From CAXXOK01 sp963675365 (lineage in GTDB: Bacteria > Bacillota > Clostridia > Christensenellales > Aristaeellaceae), in assembly GCA_963675365.2 (NCBI GenBank), contig CAXXVA010000002.1, forward strand, positions 434,001 through 498,000: a DNA stretch of 64,000 nt, in the 5' to 3' direction. Positions 16,294 through 25,528 of this stretch are shown piece after piece. Each line of letters opens with the position of its first letter. The stretch's first letter is position 1. The position numbers were made by a program, and so were the translations under genes. The notes beneath the pieces are model-generated. The model worked only from the letters and a program-made list of their open reading frames with translations. It was not told where the DNA came from and searched no databases.

Positions 16294-18375
16294 ATGGAAC
16301 ACCACCAGCACACAGCCGAAAAACAGAACGCGGAGATGCATGCCGGACATCACGAAATGGCGGCGTCCATGCAGCATCATGAAGGCATGGAGGGCATGCA
16401 CGGTCATGATCATGGCTCCGGAGGCGAACACAATCACCACGCCATGATGATTATGGATTTTCGGCGGCGGTTTTGGATATCGCTGCTGCTGACCGTGCCC
16501 ATCCTGATCCTGTCCCCGGTGATTCAGGGCTTTTTCGGGATCGATTGGTCGTTTACCGCCGCTAAATACCTGTCGTTTGCCCTGTCCACCGCGCTGCTTT
16601 TTTACGGCGGCAAACCGTTTTTGACCGGCGCGATCAAAGAACTCAAACAAAAGCAGCCCGCCATGATGTCGCTAATCGCCTTGGCGATCCTCGTGTCCTA
16701 TCTGTACAGTTCTCTGACCGTGTTCGTGATCGCGGGCAAAGATTTCTTTTGGGAGCTTGCCACGCTGATTACGGTGATGCTGCTTGGGCACTGGATCGAG
16801 ATGCGTTCGGTGATGGGCGCGTCCAAGGCGCTGGAAGAACTGGCCAAGCTGATGCCCGACACCGCCCACCGGGTCGGCGAGGATGGGCAGACCCAAGACG
16901 TACCCGTCGGCGAGCTGCGGGCCGGTGATCTGGTGCTGATCAAACCCGGCGAGAAAATCCCCATCGACGGCGTGATCGCGGAAGGGCAGTCCTCCGTGAA
17001 TGAAGCAATGATCACGGGCGAAGCGGTGCCCGTGGAAAAACAAATCGGCGACGAGCTCATCGGCGGCGCCGTCAACGGCGACGGCGCGCTTCGCATGACC
17101 GTCAAACGCACGGGGGAGGAGACATTCCTGTCGCAGGTCATCCTCATGGTGCGCAAGGCGCAGGCGTCTAAATCGAAAACCCAGCGCTTTGCCGACCAGG
17201 TGGCCAAATGGCTGTTCTATATTGCGGTGTCCACCGGGCTTGCGACCTTCACGGTCTGGATGGCGTTTGGGTACGGGTTAAGCTTTGCCGTCACCAGGGC
17301 GGTGACGGTAATCGTGATCTGCTGCCCGCACGCGCTGGGACTGGCGATCCCGCTGGTGACGGCCGTTTCCACAAGCATCGGCGCCAAGCAGGGCCTTTTG
17401 GTCCGCGACCGCACGGCGTTTGAAAACGCCCGGAACCTGAATACCGTCGTGTTTGACAAGACGGGCACGCTCACCGAGGGCAGGTTCGGCGTCACGGATA
17501 TCCGTCCGGACGGCGTTACGGAAGACGAGCTTCTCGCCCTTGCCGCGTCGGCGGAGGCCGAATCGGAGCATCCGATCGCCAAAGGCATCGTGGACGAAGC
17601 GAAACAGCGCGATCTGAAACTTGCGAGCGTCAAAGACGCGCAAACGCTGCCGGGCAAGGGCCTGCAGGCATCCGTAAACGGCAAAAAGGTCATGGTCGCA
17701 AGCCCCGGCTATCTGGAAGAGCAGGGCGTCGCCTACGACCGGGAAGCGTTTGAACGGCTTGCCGGGCAGGGGAAAACGGTCGTGTTCGTACTGGCGGACC
17801 AGACGCTCAAGGGGTATATCGCGCTGTCGGATATCGTACGGCAGTCGGCCAAATCCGCCGTGGATCAGCTAAAGGCGCTCCATATCCAGACCGTAATGAT
17901 GACCGGGGACAACCAAAAGGCGGCAAAGCACGTGGCGGATACCCTGGGCATCGACCGGGTTTATGCACAAATGCTGCCCGGGCAGAAAGCGGAAACCGTG
18001 GACAAGCTCCACGGCGAAAACCGCGTCGTCGCCATGACGGGCGACGGCATCAACGATGCGCCGTCGCTTGCCAAGGCGGATCTGGGTATCGCCATCGGCG
18101 CGGGGACGGACGTCGCGGTCGAGACCGCGGACGTGATTCTGGTCAAGAGCAATCCATTGGATATTCTGAAAATCATCCGCTTGTCCAAGGCCATCCGCAG
18201 AAAGATGGTGCAGAACCTGGCGTGGGCCAGCGGGTATAATCTCATCGCGCTGCCGTTGGCGGCGGGTGTGCTGTATCCGCTAGGCATAGTTTTAAACCCG
18301 GCCGTCGGCGCGGTGCTGATGTCGCTGAGCACCATCATCGTCGCCATTAACGCGCGGCTTTTGAAACTCAAGTAA
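16294..18375 (+). CDS. copB: Copper-exporting P-type ATPase, CopB (P1B-3) type
   Basis: Membrane ATPase (693 aa) that expels copper ions. The first 55 residues are rich in His and Met, replacing the CxxC metal domains of CopA. The membrane motif is CCPHALGLAIP, and the CPH form marks the CopB subgroup (CopA has CPC). Also present are the TGEA actuator motif, the phosphorylation site DKTGTLT, HP in ESEHPIAKG, the hinge MTGDGINDAPSLAKADLG and about eight membrane helices. ATG at 16294 follows GGAAGGAG. No CopY or CsoR regulator or CopZ chaperone is nearby. Confidence 0.93.
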   Translation: MEHHQHTAEKQNAEMHAGHHEMAASMQHHEGMEGMHGHDHGSGGEHNHHAMMIMDFRRRFWISLLLTVPILILSPVIQGFFGIDWSFTAAKYLSFALSTALLFYGGKPFLTGAIKELKQKQPAMMSLIALAILVSYLYSSLTVFVIAGKDFFWELATLITVMLLGHWIEMRSVMGASKALEELAKLMPDTAHRVGEDGQTQDVPVGELRAGDLVLIKPGEKIPIDGVIAEGQSSVNEAMITGEAVPVEKQIGDELIGGAVNGDGALRMTVKRTGEETFLSQVILMVRKAQASKSKTQRFADQVAKWLFYIAVSTGLATFTVWMAFGYGLSFAVTRAVTVIVICCPHALGLAIPLVTAVSTSIGAKQGLLVRDRTAFENARNLNTVVFDKTGTLTEGRFGVTDIRPDGVTEDELLALAASAEAESEHPIAKGIVDEAKQRDLKLASVKDAQTLPGKGLQASVNGKKVMVASPGYLEEQGVAYDREAFERLAGQGKTVVFVLADQTLKGYIALSDIVRQSAKSAVDQLKALHIQTVMMTGDNQKAAKHVADTLGIDRVYAQMLPGQKAETVDKLHGENRVVAMTGDGINDAPSLAKADLGIAIGAGTDVAVETADVILVKSNPLDILKIIRLSKAIRRKMVQNLAWASGYNLIALPLAAGVLYPLGIVLNPAVGAVLMSLSTIIVAINARLLKLK

Positions 18376-18432
18376 GAGCGGCGCACTGTACAGCGCGACG
18401 GATATGGTAGTAAAATAGTGTAAAGGAGATGC

Positions 18433-18942
18433 TTGAATTTGAGTTACAAAAAAGCCGATATTGAATCGTATGCCATCAGGCCCTTTGATGCGATCGGGAA
18501 AAAGTGGGCGCTGATCACCGCGCAAAAGGACGGCAGCGTCAACACCATGACCGCCAGCTGGGGCGGTATCGGCGTGCTGTGGGGCAAAAACGTGATTACG
18601 GTCTACATCCGCCCGCAGCGCTATACGAGGGAGTTTGTGGAAGGCAGCGAGTACTTTACCTTCACACTGTTTGACGGTTATCGAAAGGAACTGAACATAC
18701 TGGGTTCAAAGTCCGGGCGCGACGGCGATAAAATCCGGGAGGTCGGATTCCATGTGGAAACCGTCGGCGGGCAGCCCGCCTTTCGCGAAGGCAAAACCGT
18801 CTTCGTTTGCAAAAAGCTGTATGGCAGGCAGCTGTCCCCGGAGAATTTCGTGGAAACCGGAATCGTCGGCTCCTGCTATCCCAAACAGGACTTCCATTAC
18901 ATGTACGTCGGCGAAATCATCGGTATTTACGAAAACGAATAA
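18433..18942 (+). CDS. Flavin reductase-like / pyridoxamine-phosphate-oxidase-fold protein
   Basis: About 169 residues of the flavin reductase (FMN-binding split barrel) family. The motif TMTASWGGIGVLWGKNVITVYIRPQRYT is the FMN-binding stretch, and FTLFDGYRKELNILGSKSGRDGDK follows as in the family. It probably binds FMN and reduces it or another small acceptor. Two TTG starts are possible: 18433 (4 nt after AAAGGAG) and 18439 (10 nt after it). There is no good ATG in frame. It lies 57 nt after copB and 33 nt before an aldo/keto reductase. Confidence 0.85.
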   Translation: MNLSYKKADIESYAIRPFDAIGKKWALITAQKDGSVNTMTASWGGIGVLWGKNVITVYIRPQRYTREFVEGSEYFTFTLFDGYRKELNILGSKSGRDGDKIREVGFHVETVGGQPAFREGKTVFVCKKLYGRQLSPENFVETGIVGSCYPKQDFHYMYVGEIIGIYENE

Positions 18943-18975
18943 CCGGATCGTACGAAGTGGGAAGGAGAAACAACC

Positions 18976-19830
18976 ATGCAATATAATCAACTTGGGAAAA
19001 CCGGTTTAAAGGTCAGTACCGTGGCGTTTGCCGGCATTGTGAACATGGACGAAACGCCCGAAGACGCCGCCCGTTTTACCGCCTACGCCGTGGAGCAGGG
19101 CGTGAACTATTTCGACGTCGCCCCTACATACGGCAACGCGGAAGAACGCCTGTCACCCGCGCTGAAGCCTTTCCGAAAGAACGTTTACCTGGCCTGCAAA
19201 ACCCACGAACGGGACGCGGAAGCGGCTAAAGAGGAGCTTCTGCATTCGCTTGTGCTTCTGGACACCGACCATTTCGACGTCTACCAACTCCACGCTATGA
19301 CCACGCCGGAGGACGTGAAACAGGTTTTTAGTTCGGGCGGCGCGATGGAGACCGTTCTGTGGGCAAAGCGCGAAGGGCTGATCCGCAATATCGGGTTTTC
19401 CGCCCATGACGAGGACGTCGCCCTTGCCTGCTTGGAGCACTACGATTTCGACACCGTCATGTTCCCGATGAACTGGGCGATGGGGCTTTTAACCGGCTGG
19501 GGCGATCGCATCGCCGCCGCCGTGCAAGAGCGCGGCATCGGCCTGATTGCCATCAAAACGCTGATCTCGCGCAAATGGCAGGAGGATGAAGCGCACGATT
19601 TTCCCAAAAGCTGGTGCAAGCCAATTTGGGACGACGAGCCTCTGGCTCTCGCCGCCATGAAATACAGCCTGCACAAGGGCGCGGGTATGCTCATCCCGCC
19701 CGGCAACATCAACCACCAGCGCTTCATGATCGACCACATCGACGAATGCGTGCAAAACCCGCTTTCCGATGAAGAACTGGCCCTGCTGCGCGCAGAAGCC
19801 CAAAAGGTGAAGGACGAGACGATATTCTAG
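18976..19830 (+). CDS. Aldo/keto reductase family oxidoreductase
   Basis: NAD(P)H-dependent carbonyl reductase family (284 aa). The N-terminal GKTGLKVSTVAFAG, the catalytic Asp/Tyr segment NYFDVAPTYGNAEERL and the catalytic histidine in FDVYQLHAM are all present. It lacks the C-terminal ferredoxin domain of the longer clostridial members. The lysine expected after YLACKTHER is present. It ends the probable operon that begins with GNAT and copB. The physiological substrate is unknown. Confidence 0.88.
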   Translation: MQYNQLGKTGLKVSTVAFAGIVNMDETPEDAARFTAYAVEQGVNYFDVAPTYGNAEERLSPALKPFRKNVYLACKTHERDAEAAKEELLHSLVLLDTDHFDVYQLHAMTTPEDVKQVFSSGGAMETVLWAKREGLIRNIGFSAHDEDVALACLEHYDFDTVMFPMNWAMGLLTGWGDRIAAAVQERGIGLIAIKTLISRKWQEDEAHDFPKSWCKPIWDDEPLALAAMKYSLHKGAGMLIPPGNINHQRFMIDHIDECVQNPLSDEELALLRAEAQKVKDETIF

Positions 19831-19883
19831 CGCCGTATCGTGTTTCTCAAGTGAATATCTGTATTTCCTTGCGCTGAAATTTC

Positions 19884-19912
19884 TTGACACCACCCTCATA
19901 TTTGTATACAAT
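19884..19912 (+). promoter_or_regulatory. Consensus promoter of the acyltransferase-transporter pair
   Basis: TTGACA (19884-19889), a 17-bp spacer and TACAAT (19907-19912) form a near-perfect sigma-A promoter. The predicted start near 19919 leaves a leader of about 27 nt before the TTG start codon. Confidence 0.82.
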
Positions 19913-19945
19913 GGCTCAAATGCGACCAATATGGAGGTGCATGCA

Positions 19946-21355
19946 TTGGCGTCCAATTTGGTTGCGAAACCGGCTGTGGAAGCCCGCACCCGCAAGCGCC
20001 TGGCGCCGTCGGGGATTCGCGGGCCTCTTGTTTTGTTGGGGCGGCATTTGTTTTACCTGTACCTGCACTGGGCGCTTAAGTTCCGCAAAATCGAAATCAT
20101 GAACCCGGCAATCGTCGTGGACGCGCTCCATGCGTTTCAGGCGGGGGAGACGCGGTTGATCGTAGCGTTCCGTCATCCCTACGGCGACGAGCCGCAGCTG
20201 CTGTTCCATATATTCGAAAAGCTTACTCCGCGCTATGCCCGGCGGCTGCATAAACCCCTGAAACACAGCCCCGGCGTGCGTCCGGTGCACGACTACGCCG
20301 TAGCGTTGTGGGGCGACGCGGTGATCCGCTTCATCCTGCCGCGCGTGGGCGCGGTACCGGTGTACCACGTCAAGTACGATCGGGCGAGCATACAAGCGAT
20401 TCGCAATGTTTTGAAGGATGGCCCCAGTCCCCTTGGCATCGCCCCGGAAGGGCAGATTTCCTATCATGCCGAAACCCTGCCCCGCATTGAGCAGGGCACC
20501 GTGCGCATGGGGTTTTGGACGGTGAACGACCTGGACAAGGCGGGCCGGGCAGAGCACGTAGTGGTGCTGCCGCTATCGGTACACTACCGCTATTTTGAAA
20601 AAGACGCGCACAAGCTGCTCAAAAAGCTGAAAAAAACCGAAGCGGCTTGCGGGATGGAAACGGATACGCCCGCCGAAACGTTTACGTCGCCCGCCGCCCT
20701 GCTGCCCCGGGTGGAACGGCTGGAGGAAACGCTGCTCAAAAAAACCGAGGCGTTTTACAGGGACAGCTATGGGTATTCTCCGCCTGAAGCGGCCTCGCGC
20801 CACGAGCGCTGGATGGCGCTGCAGCCGTTTGCGCTTACGATCGCCGAGACCATGCTGGGTATCGACCCCCGGCACGAGGACGAGGTGCAGCGCATGTACC
20901 GCGTACGGCAGGCCGCCTGGGACCGCATTTACCCCGAAACCCCGGTGGAAGGGCTCGGCCGCCTGGAAAAGGCGTTTTCCGACCGCCGTGCGGGCGAGGC
21001 CTGGCACGCCATGCGCCATATGGAGCTGGTGGACCTGATGGGTTATCACGACCCGGATTATTTCAGCGCCGAATTTCCGCAGAGCCTGACCTTCGACCGG
21101 CTTGTGGAGACCGTTTATACGCTGTCCGATCTCGCCCACCGGCTGATGGGCGGAAACATCACCAACCGGCCCAATACCGTACGCAAACACGCGGTGATCG
21201 TGGCCGGAGAGGTGATGGACTTAACCGAGCATCTGCCCGCGTACCGTGAAAATTCGAGACAAACTGTGCAGACGCTGACCGACGCGCTCGCAGGAAAATT
21301 TGAAGATTGTATCGAGGTGTATCGCAATGGAAAAGACGCAAAACAAAACGGATAA
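19946..21355 (+). CDS. PlsC-like glycerophospholipid acyltransferase
   Basis: A 469-residue protein of the lysophospholipid/glycerol-phosphate acyltransferase superfamily. The HX4D-like box appears as FRHPYGDEP, and the second family block as GIAPEGQISYH, where the EGT-type glutamate binds phosphate. The C-terminal 230 residues are largely helical and not recognised. TTG at 19946 is chosen as start because GGAGGTG (19933-19939) lies 6 nt before it; an ATG at 19931 would have no ribosome site. The stop overlaps the following transporter start by 29 nt, which indicates coupled translation. The acyl acceptor is unknown. Confidence 0.72.
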   Translation: MASNLVAKPAVEARTRKRLAPSGIRGPLVLLGRHLFYLYLHWALKFRKIEIMNPAIVVDALHAFQAGETRLIVAFRHPYGDEPQLLFHIFEKLTPRYARRLHKPLKHSPGVRPVHDYAVALWGDAVIRFILPRVGAVPVYHVKYDRASIQAIRNVLKDGPSPLGIAPEGQISYHAETLPRIEQGTVRMGFWTVNDLDKAGRAEHVVVLPLSVHYRYFEKDAHKLLKKLKKTEAACGMETDTPAETFTSPAALLPRVERLEETLLKKTEAFYRDSYGYSPPEAASRHERWMALQPFALTIAETMLGIDPRHEDEVQRMYRVRQAAWDRIYPETPVEGLGRLEKAFSDRRAGEAWHAMRHMELVDLMGYHDPDYFSAEFPQSLTFDRLVETVYTLSDLAHRLMGGNITNRPNTVRKHAVIVAGEVMDLTEHLPAYRENSRQTVQTLTDALAGKFEDCIEVYRNGKDAKQNG

Positions 21356-22685
21356 ACCCAGGCTCTCCCGGCGCGTGAAGCTGGGCTTCGGCGTGGGGGA
21401 TCTGGGCGGCAACCTGTTTTTTACCGCGATGGGCTTTTGGACGCTGTTCTACCTGACGGATATCGTGGGCATCAACGCCGCGCTTGCCGGAATCGCCATC
21501 CTGGTGGGGAAGTTCTGGGACGCCGTCACCGATCCGATGGTCGGATTTTTGTCCGACCGCACCCGTACGCGCTGGGGGCGCAGGCGGCCGTATTTCCTTT
21601 TCGGGGCGCCGCTGTTGCTGCTTGCGTCTTGGTACTTCTTCTCCTCGCCGGATTTTTCGGCAAACCAGACGGCGGGCTTTATCTGGGCGACGGTGTTTTT
21701 GTGCCTGCTCAACACCGCCTATACCATCGTTAACATTCCCTACGGCTCGCTGACGCCCGACCTGACCAAGGATTTCAAGGAACGCACGACGCTTAACGGC
21801 TACCGCTTCAGCTTCGCGGTCATCGGCACCATCCTGGGCGCGGCGATCGTGCAGCCGATCGTGGATCTGGTTGGCGATCCGCACACGGGGTTTTCCATCG
21901 TCGGCCTGGTGTTCGGCGTGGTGATGGCGGGTACGATTCTGCTGACGTTCTTCAACGTCCGGGAATCCAAAGAAGCCATGGCCGAGCGGCCCAAGGAGAA
22001 GTTCTTTCCCACCTTCCTTGCGGTGTTTAAAAATAAGGTCTACATGAAGCTCGCGGCCGTTTATACTATGAACCTGGCGGCGCTCACTTTTGTGCAGACC
22101 ATCCTGGTGTACTACTTCAAATACATCTACCACGACGAGGGCATGACGACCATCGCGCTTTTGTTATTGCTTGGTGTGGCGATGATCTGCGTGCCGCTTT
22201 CGGTGCTGGTGGCCAAAAAGCTCGGTAAAAAGCGCACCTATCAGCTCGCGCTGCTCATCCTCGCGGTCAGCTGCCTGCTGATCTTCTTCTTCGCCCACAC
22301 CATTGGAATGACGTTTACGCTGGGTGTGATGGTGTTTGCGGGCGTCGGCATCGGCTTTGGCTACGTGCCGCCCTTTGCCATGCTGCCAGACGTGGTGGAG
22401 GTGGACGCCGTGCAGTCCAAAGCCCGCAAGGACGGCGCGTTCTACGGCATGTGGACCTTCTTTTCCAAAATCGGCGTCGCCCTGGCCGGTGCGCTGACAG
22501 GCATGTTCCTCGGGCTTGCCAAATACGAGGCGGATGCCGTCGTGCAGACCGACGCCACGATCCTGACCATCCGGCTGCTGATCGGCATCGTGCCCGCGCT
22601 GATTTTCCTTGGCGGCATTTTCCTGATCCGCAACTACTCGCTGGACGAGCAGACGTATAACGATATCATGGCGACGAAGGAATAA
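21327..22685 (+). CDS. GPH-family (MelB-like) cation symporter
   Basis: Twelve-helix secondary transporter (452 aa) of the glycoside-pentoside-hexuronide:cation symporter family. The family motifs WDAVTDPMVGFLSDRTRTRWGRRRP and PYGSLTPDLTKDFKERT are clear. ATG at 21327 has CGAGGTG upstream and lies inside the acyltransferase gene. Members carry sugars with Na+ or H+, and the animal relative MFSD2A carries lysophospholipids. Coupling to a PlsC-like enzyme makes a lipid or glycolipid substrate possible here. That idea is inference. Confidence 0.9.
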   Translation: MEKTQNKTDKPRLSRRVKLGFGVGDLGGNLFFTAMGFWTLFYLTDIVGINAALAGIAILVGKFWDAVTDPMVGFLSDRTRTRWGRRRPYFLFGAPLLLLASWYFFSSPDFSANQTAGFIWATVFLCLLNTAYTIVNIPYGSLTPDLTKDFKERTTLNGYRFSFAVIGTILGAAIVQPIVDLVGDPHTGFSIVGLVFGVVMAGTILLTFFNVRESKEAMAERPKEKFFPTFLAVFKNKVYMKLAAVYTMNLAALTFVQTILVYYFKYIYHDEGMTTIALLLLLGVAMICVPLSVLVAKKLGKKRTYQLALLILAVSCLLIFFFAHTIGMTFTLGVMVFAGVGIGFGYVPPFAMLPDVVEVDAVQSKARKDGAFYGMWTFFSKIGVALAGALTGMFLGLAKYEADAVVQTDATILTIRLLIGIVPALIFLGGIFLIRNYSLDEQTYNDIMATKE

Positions 22686-22703
22686 AAAACAGAACCCGAT
22701 ACC

Positions 22704-22738
22704 AAAAACCCGCCGTGGCTTGTGCCCGGCGGGTTTTT
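22704..22738. terminator. Bidirectional rho-independent terminator
   Basis: A perfect 12-bp stem AAAAACCCGCCG/CGGCGGGTTTTT (22704-22715 and 22727-22738) separates two converging genes. T-runs on each strand form part of the stem. Confidence 0.92.
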
Positions 22739-22747
22739 GATTCCATG

Positions 22748-23323
22748 CTATTTTGTATGAAAGCGCTTTTTAAATTCCATCAGAAAGTCTCTGCCCAAAG
22801 CGGAATAGCACGCCGCCATGAGCGCCAGCGCCAGCAGGCCCGCCAGCAGCGCCGGCCACATATCCTTGCCTTTCCAAAGCGTCAGGCCGATGATCGACGC
22901 GGCGACGGAGATCGCGATGAATAAAAGCATCGGCAGCATATTCTGTTTCTGCCGGTTGAAATCCGAAAAGAACAGGATCGCGGTCAGGATCAGCGCGGAA
23001 AAGCAAACGATGAAAACAACGTCCACCGCCCATCCGGGGGACAGGAAAACGTCGATCAGGATCATCAGCACACAGGAATATTCCACCGCCTTGATCGTCT
23101 GACTGATGCGGTTGTACTCCACCAGATCCGGCGAAAGCAGCAGCGTCCAGGCCATAAATAGCCCCCAAAGCACCACCACGCTCCATGCGCTTCCGCCGAA
23201 GTATATGTTCAGGATCGGGCACAGGTACGCGGCCAGCAGAAACGGGCCGCGGGCCAGCTTGATCACGCGGCTTCTGTGGATGGCTTTTTGTGTTTGCTCC
23301 GGATAGGTAATCTTAATCTGCAT
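22748..23323 (-). CDS. DUF6320-like integral membrane protein
   Basis: A 191-residue membrane protein with about six hydrophobic helices. The opening MQIKITYPEQTQKAIHRSRVIKLARG and its place directly after an alcohol-acetyltransferase-like gene (11-nt overlap) match proteins I know as DUF6320. Their function is not established. The consistent pairing suggests that this protein is a membrane partner of the acyltransferase, for example one that brings in or exports its substrate. Confidence 0.7.
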   Translation of the reverse strand: MQIKITYPEQTQKAIHRSRVIKLARGPFLLAAYLCPILNIYFGGSAWSVVVLWGLFMAWTLLLSPDLVEYNRISQTIKAVEYSCVLMILIDVFLSPGWAVDVVFIVCFSALILTAILFFSDFNRQKQNMLPMLLFIAISVAASIIGLTLWKGKDMWPALLAGLLALALMAACYSALGRDFLMEFKKRFHTK

Positions 23324-24809
23324 ACAGCGCGCTTCCTTCCACGGCTATCGAAACGGAATCAGCCACAAGCAAATCGTACAGCGTCTCTTCAAAGGATGGA
23401 TCGGCGGTCGATTTGGTGATGGACAGCGTCGCGCTGTTGCCAAACGTGACCAGCGAGCAGGCGGCGCGGTTGGTGGCCGACGGCCCCATGACCATGTCCA
23501 TGCTATCCACATGCCGGGCAAGCTCCGGCGGCATATGCACAACGCCGAGGTTTGAAAGCGTATTGGAAAATAGCCGGTCGCTTAAGATGCCGGTAACCAG
23601 CTTCACCGCGGGGGCTTTGATAAACAGCGGAATGAAGCGAAGCGACGATACGATGCGCGCCGCGGCCGTGACCATTTCGCTCATCGCGTGCCGGGAGGCT
23701 TTTTCACTCAGCTGCGCGGTGATTTCGCCCGCGGTCTGGCGTACGTCTTCAATGGATTGTATCGGCAGCTGGATGCCGCAGTACATGGAAAAATTCCGCA
23801 GTGTTTTGGACGGGTAGAACTTCCGCATATTGACCGGTACCTGCACGCGCATCGTACCGCCGGTTTCGTCGGTCGCGCTTTTGCCGGCGATGAATAAAAG
23901 CGCAAGCAGATACGAGGTGACCGTGGCGTCGTACCGCTTTGCCGCGGCGCGGAGCGTGCCCGCGTCCATTTTGAAATGCAGCACCCGGCAGGGCAGCTGC
24001 CTGCAGAGCTTGCCGCTCATCTGCACGGCGGGCCGGTTGACAAACCCGGAGATTTTCTCGGTCCGCGGAACCATCGTAAAAGCGTCGGCAAGCTCGCGCG
24101 GCGAAGGCGTTTCGTTGATATCCAGCGTACCGCCTTCTTTTCCGGATTCGACGCCCAGCAGGCGCAGGTATTCCGCCATCAGGGTTTTAAGGAACACCAT
24201 CCCGCCGGAGCCGTCCGTCAAGACATGGAAAAACTCGATGCTGACGCGGTTTTTGTAGTAAATGACGCGGAAGGCCTGGGATCCGCTGCGGGCGACCTTC
24301 AGCGGCTTGCAGGGCATGCTTTCTTCGGGTTCCAGAGAGTAGCGGCGCTTGGAAGTGTCCAGATAATGCCAGAAAAAACCCTTCTTGACCGTTGTGGCGA
24401 AGCTTGGAAAGCGCTTGATGGTAAACGAAAGCGCGATCTGGAGAATGTCGGGGATCACGTCTTCGGTCAGGTAAACGGAAAGCCGGTACACCGCCATGCG
24501 GCCGTGCGCCATGGAAAACGGATAGATTTTAGCGGCGTTGTCCAGCGGAAACCACCGCAGCGAAGGCCGGGCGTAGAAACTGCCCAGATTGACGATGGCA
24601 AGCCGCTTGAGCGCGTCGTCAATCGTCACGCCGAGCGTGCGGTATCGCCGGATCGCGTTTTCGAAATCCCTGCGCATCAGCGCTTTTTCATTGGCATGGA
24701 GAAAGTTGTGGTGAGCAAAATCCTCAAAAAAAGCGGATACCGCCTCACCTTCGGCAGATGACAGCGACTGGGTAAAGTCCTCAAATGCCGAACGGGTCTC
24801 CTCACGCAT
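23313..24809 (-). CDS. Alcohol-acetyltransferase-like / condensation-domain acyltransferase
   Basis: A 498-residue member of the CoA-dependent acyltransferase superfamily that includes yeast alcohol acetyltransferase and NRPS condensation domains. The HxxxDG active site is HVLTDG, in FFHVLTDGSGG. A second typical segment is VPVNMRKFYPSKTLRNFSMY. About 75 N-terminal helical residues precede the usual start of the domain. ATG at 24809 has AAGGAC upstream; an internal start that removes this extension cannot be excluded. A TATAAT box lies on the minus strand at 24863-24868 with no clear -35. The product may be an acylated lipid or peptide. Confidence 0.75.
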   Translation of the reverse strand: MREETRSAFEDFTQSLSSAEGEAVSAFFEDFAHHNFLHANEKALMRRDFENAIRRYRTLGVTIDDALKRLAIVNLGSFYARPSLRWFPLDNAAKIYPFSMAHGRMAVYRLSVYLTEDVIPDILQIALSFTIKRFPSFATTVKKGFFWHYLDTSKRRYSLEPEESMPCKPLKVARSGSQAFRVIYYKNRVSIEFFHVLTDGSGGMVFLKTLMAEYLRLLGVESGKEGGTLDINETPSPRELADAFTMVPRTEKISGFVNRPAVQMSGKLCRQLPCRVLHFKMDAGTLRAAAKRYDATVTSYLLALLFIAGKSATDETGGTMRVQVPVNMRKFYPSKTLRNFSMYCGIQLPIQSIEDVRQTAGEITAQLSEKASRHAMSEMVTAAARIVSSLRFIPLFIKAPAVKLVTGILSDRLFSNTLSNLGVVHMPPELARHVDSMDMVMGPSATNRAACSLVTFGNSATLSITKSTADPSFEETLYDLLVADSVSIAVEGSALYAD

Positions 24810-24876
24810 TTTGCAGCTGTCCTTCTTTAAAACACCGGGCAGTGCCCAGTGTGGATAGACTGATTATACCACACGA

Positions 24877-24898
24877 TGCGCCGGCATATTCCGGCGCA
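24877..24898 (-). terminator. GC-rich hairpin after the YaiI/YqxD gene
   Basis: TGCGCCGG/CCGGCGCA with a 6-nt loop follows the stop of the minus-strand YaiI/YqxD gene by about 20 nt. There is no T-run, so termination here is uncertain. Confidence 0.4.
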
Positions 24899-24917
24899 CC
24901 GCATGCGATGATGTAAA

Positions 24918-25346
24918 TTATGACAGGAGCGAGCAGAACGTACGTTTAAAATCTTCATCCTGCTCCCGCGTCCGTTTGGGCGGGCCTTTCAGACGCCCGC
25001 CGCTTTGGCGGATTTTGCGGGCGGTGTGCCGCTGGAGTAAAAGCGCGTCGATGTTGTCGTCCGTGTAGCGCATACCGTTCTGACTTAGGACGATCGCCTG
25101 CTTTGCCAGCGCCATCGCCGCCAGCCCGTAATCCTGCGTGATCACCAGATCGCCCGCCTCCACCATGTTCACCAGGCGGAAGTCCGCGCTGTCCGCGCCC
25201 TTGGAAACGGTAATCGTCCGCGCGCCTTCGCGCTCGAAAAAATGTGCCGTATCGCAGATCAGAAGCACCGGGATGTCCCGTTTCCGCGCGCAGGCAATGG
25301 CGATATCCACCACAGGGCAGCCGTCGGCGTCGATCAGTATTTTCAT
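24918..25346 (-). CDS. YaiI/YqxD (UPF0178, DUF188) family protein
   Basis: A 142-residue PIN-like-fold protein. The start MKILIDADGCPVVDIAI and the segments ADFRLVNMVEAGDLVITQDYGLA and QNGMRYTDDNID are family signatures, with conserved acidic residues (D7, D137-D138 region) that suggest a metal-dependent nuclease. The biological role is not established. ATG at 25346 follows a GAGGTGTGCC-type site. It stands alone between two hairpins. Confidence 0.92.
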   Translation of the reverse strand: MKILIDADGCPVVDIAIACARKRDIPVLLICDTAHFFEREGARTITVSKGADSADFRLVNMVEAGDLVITQDYGLAAMALAKQAIVLSQNGMRYTDDNIDALLLQRHTARKIRQSGGRLKGPPKRTREQDEDFKRTFCSLLS

Positions 25347-25443
25347 GGCACACCTCGTTTCCTGGCGGACTATGCAAACGCCGGAGAATTTGTCAACATC
25401 TTACGGTATCGCGGGAGGCCTGTCAACGAGAGGGCAAACTTGT

Positions 25444-25470
25444 GCCCGGCAAAGCATTGCTTTGCCGGGC
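25444..25470 (-). terminator. Strong perfect hairpin downstream of the membrane-protein gene
   Basis: GCCCGGCAAAGC-ATT-GCTTTGCCGGGC is a perfect 12-bp stem with a 3-nt loop. It lies between the minus-strand membrane protein and YaiI/YqxD. No T-tract follows, so it may terminate weakly or protect the message end. Confidence 0.5.
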
Positions 25471-25528
25471 GGCGGGCTTGCTGGTTTGTGTGTTGCCTGG
25501 TTATATCTTGAGAATTCCGGGGGAGCGC

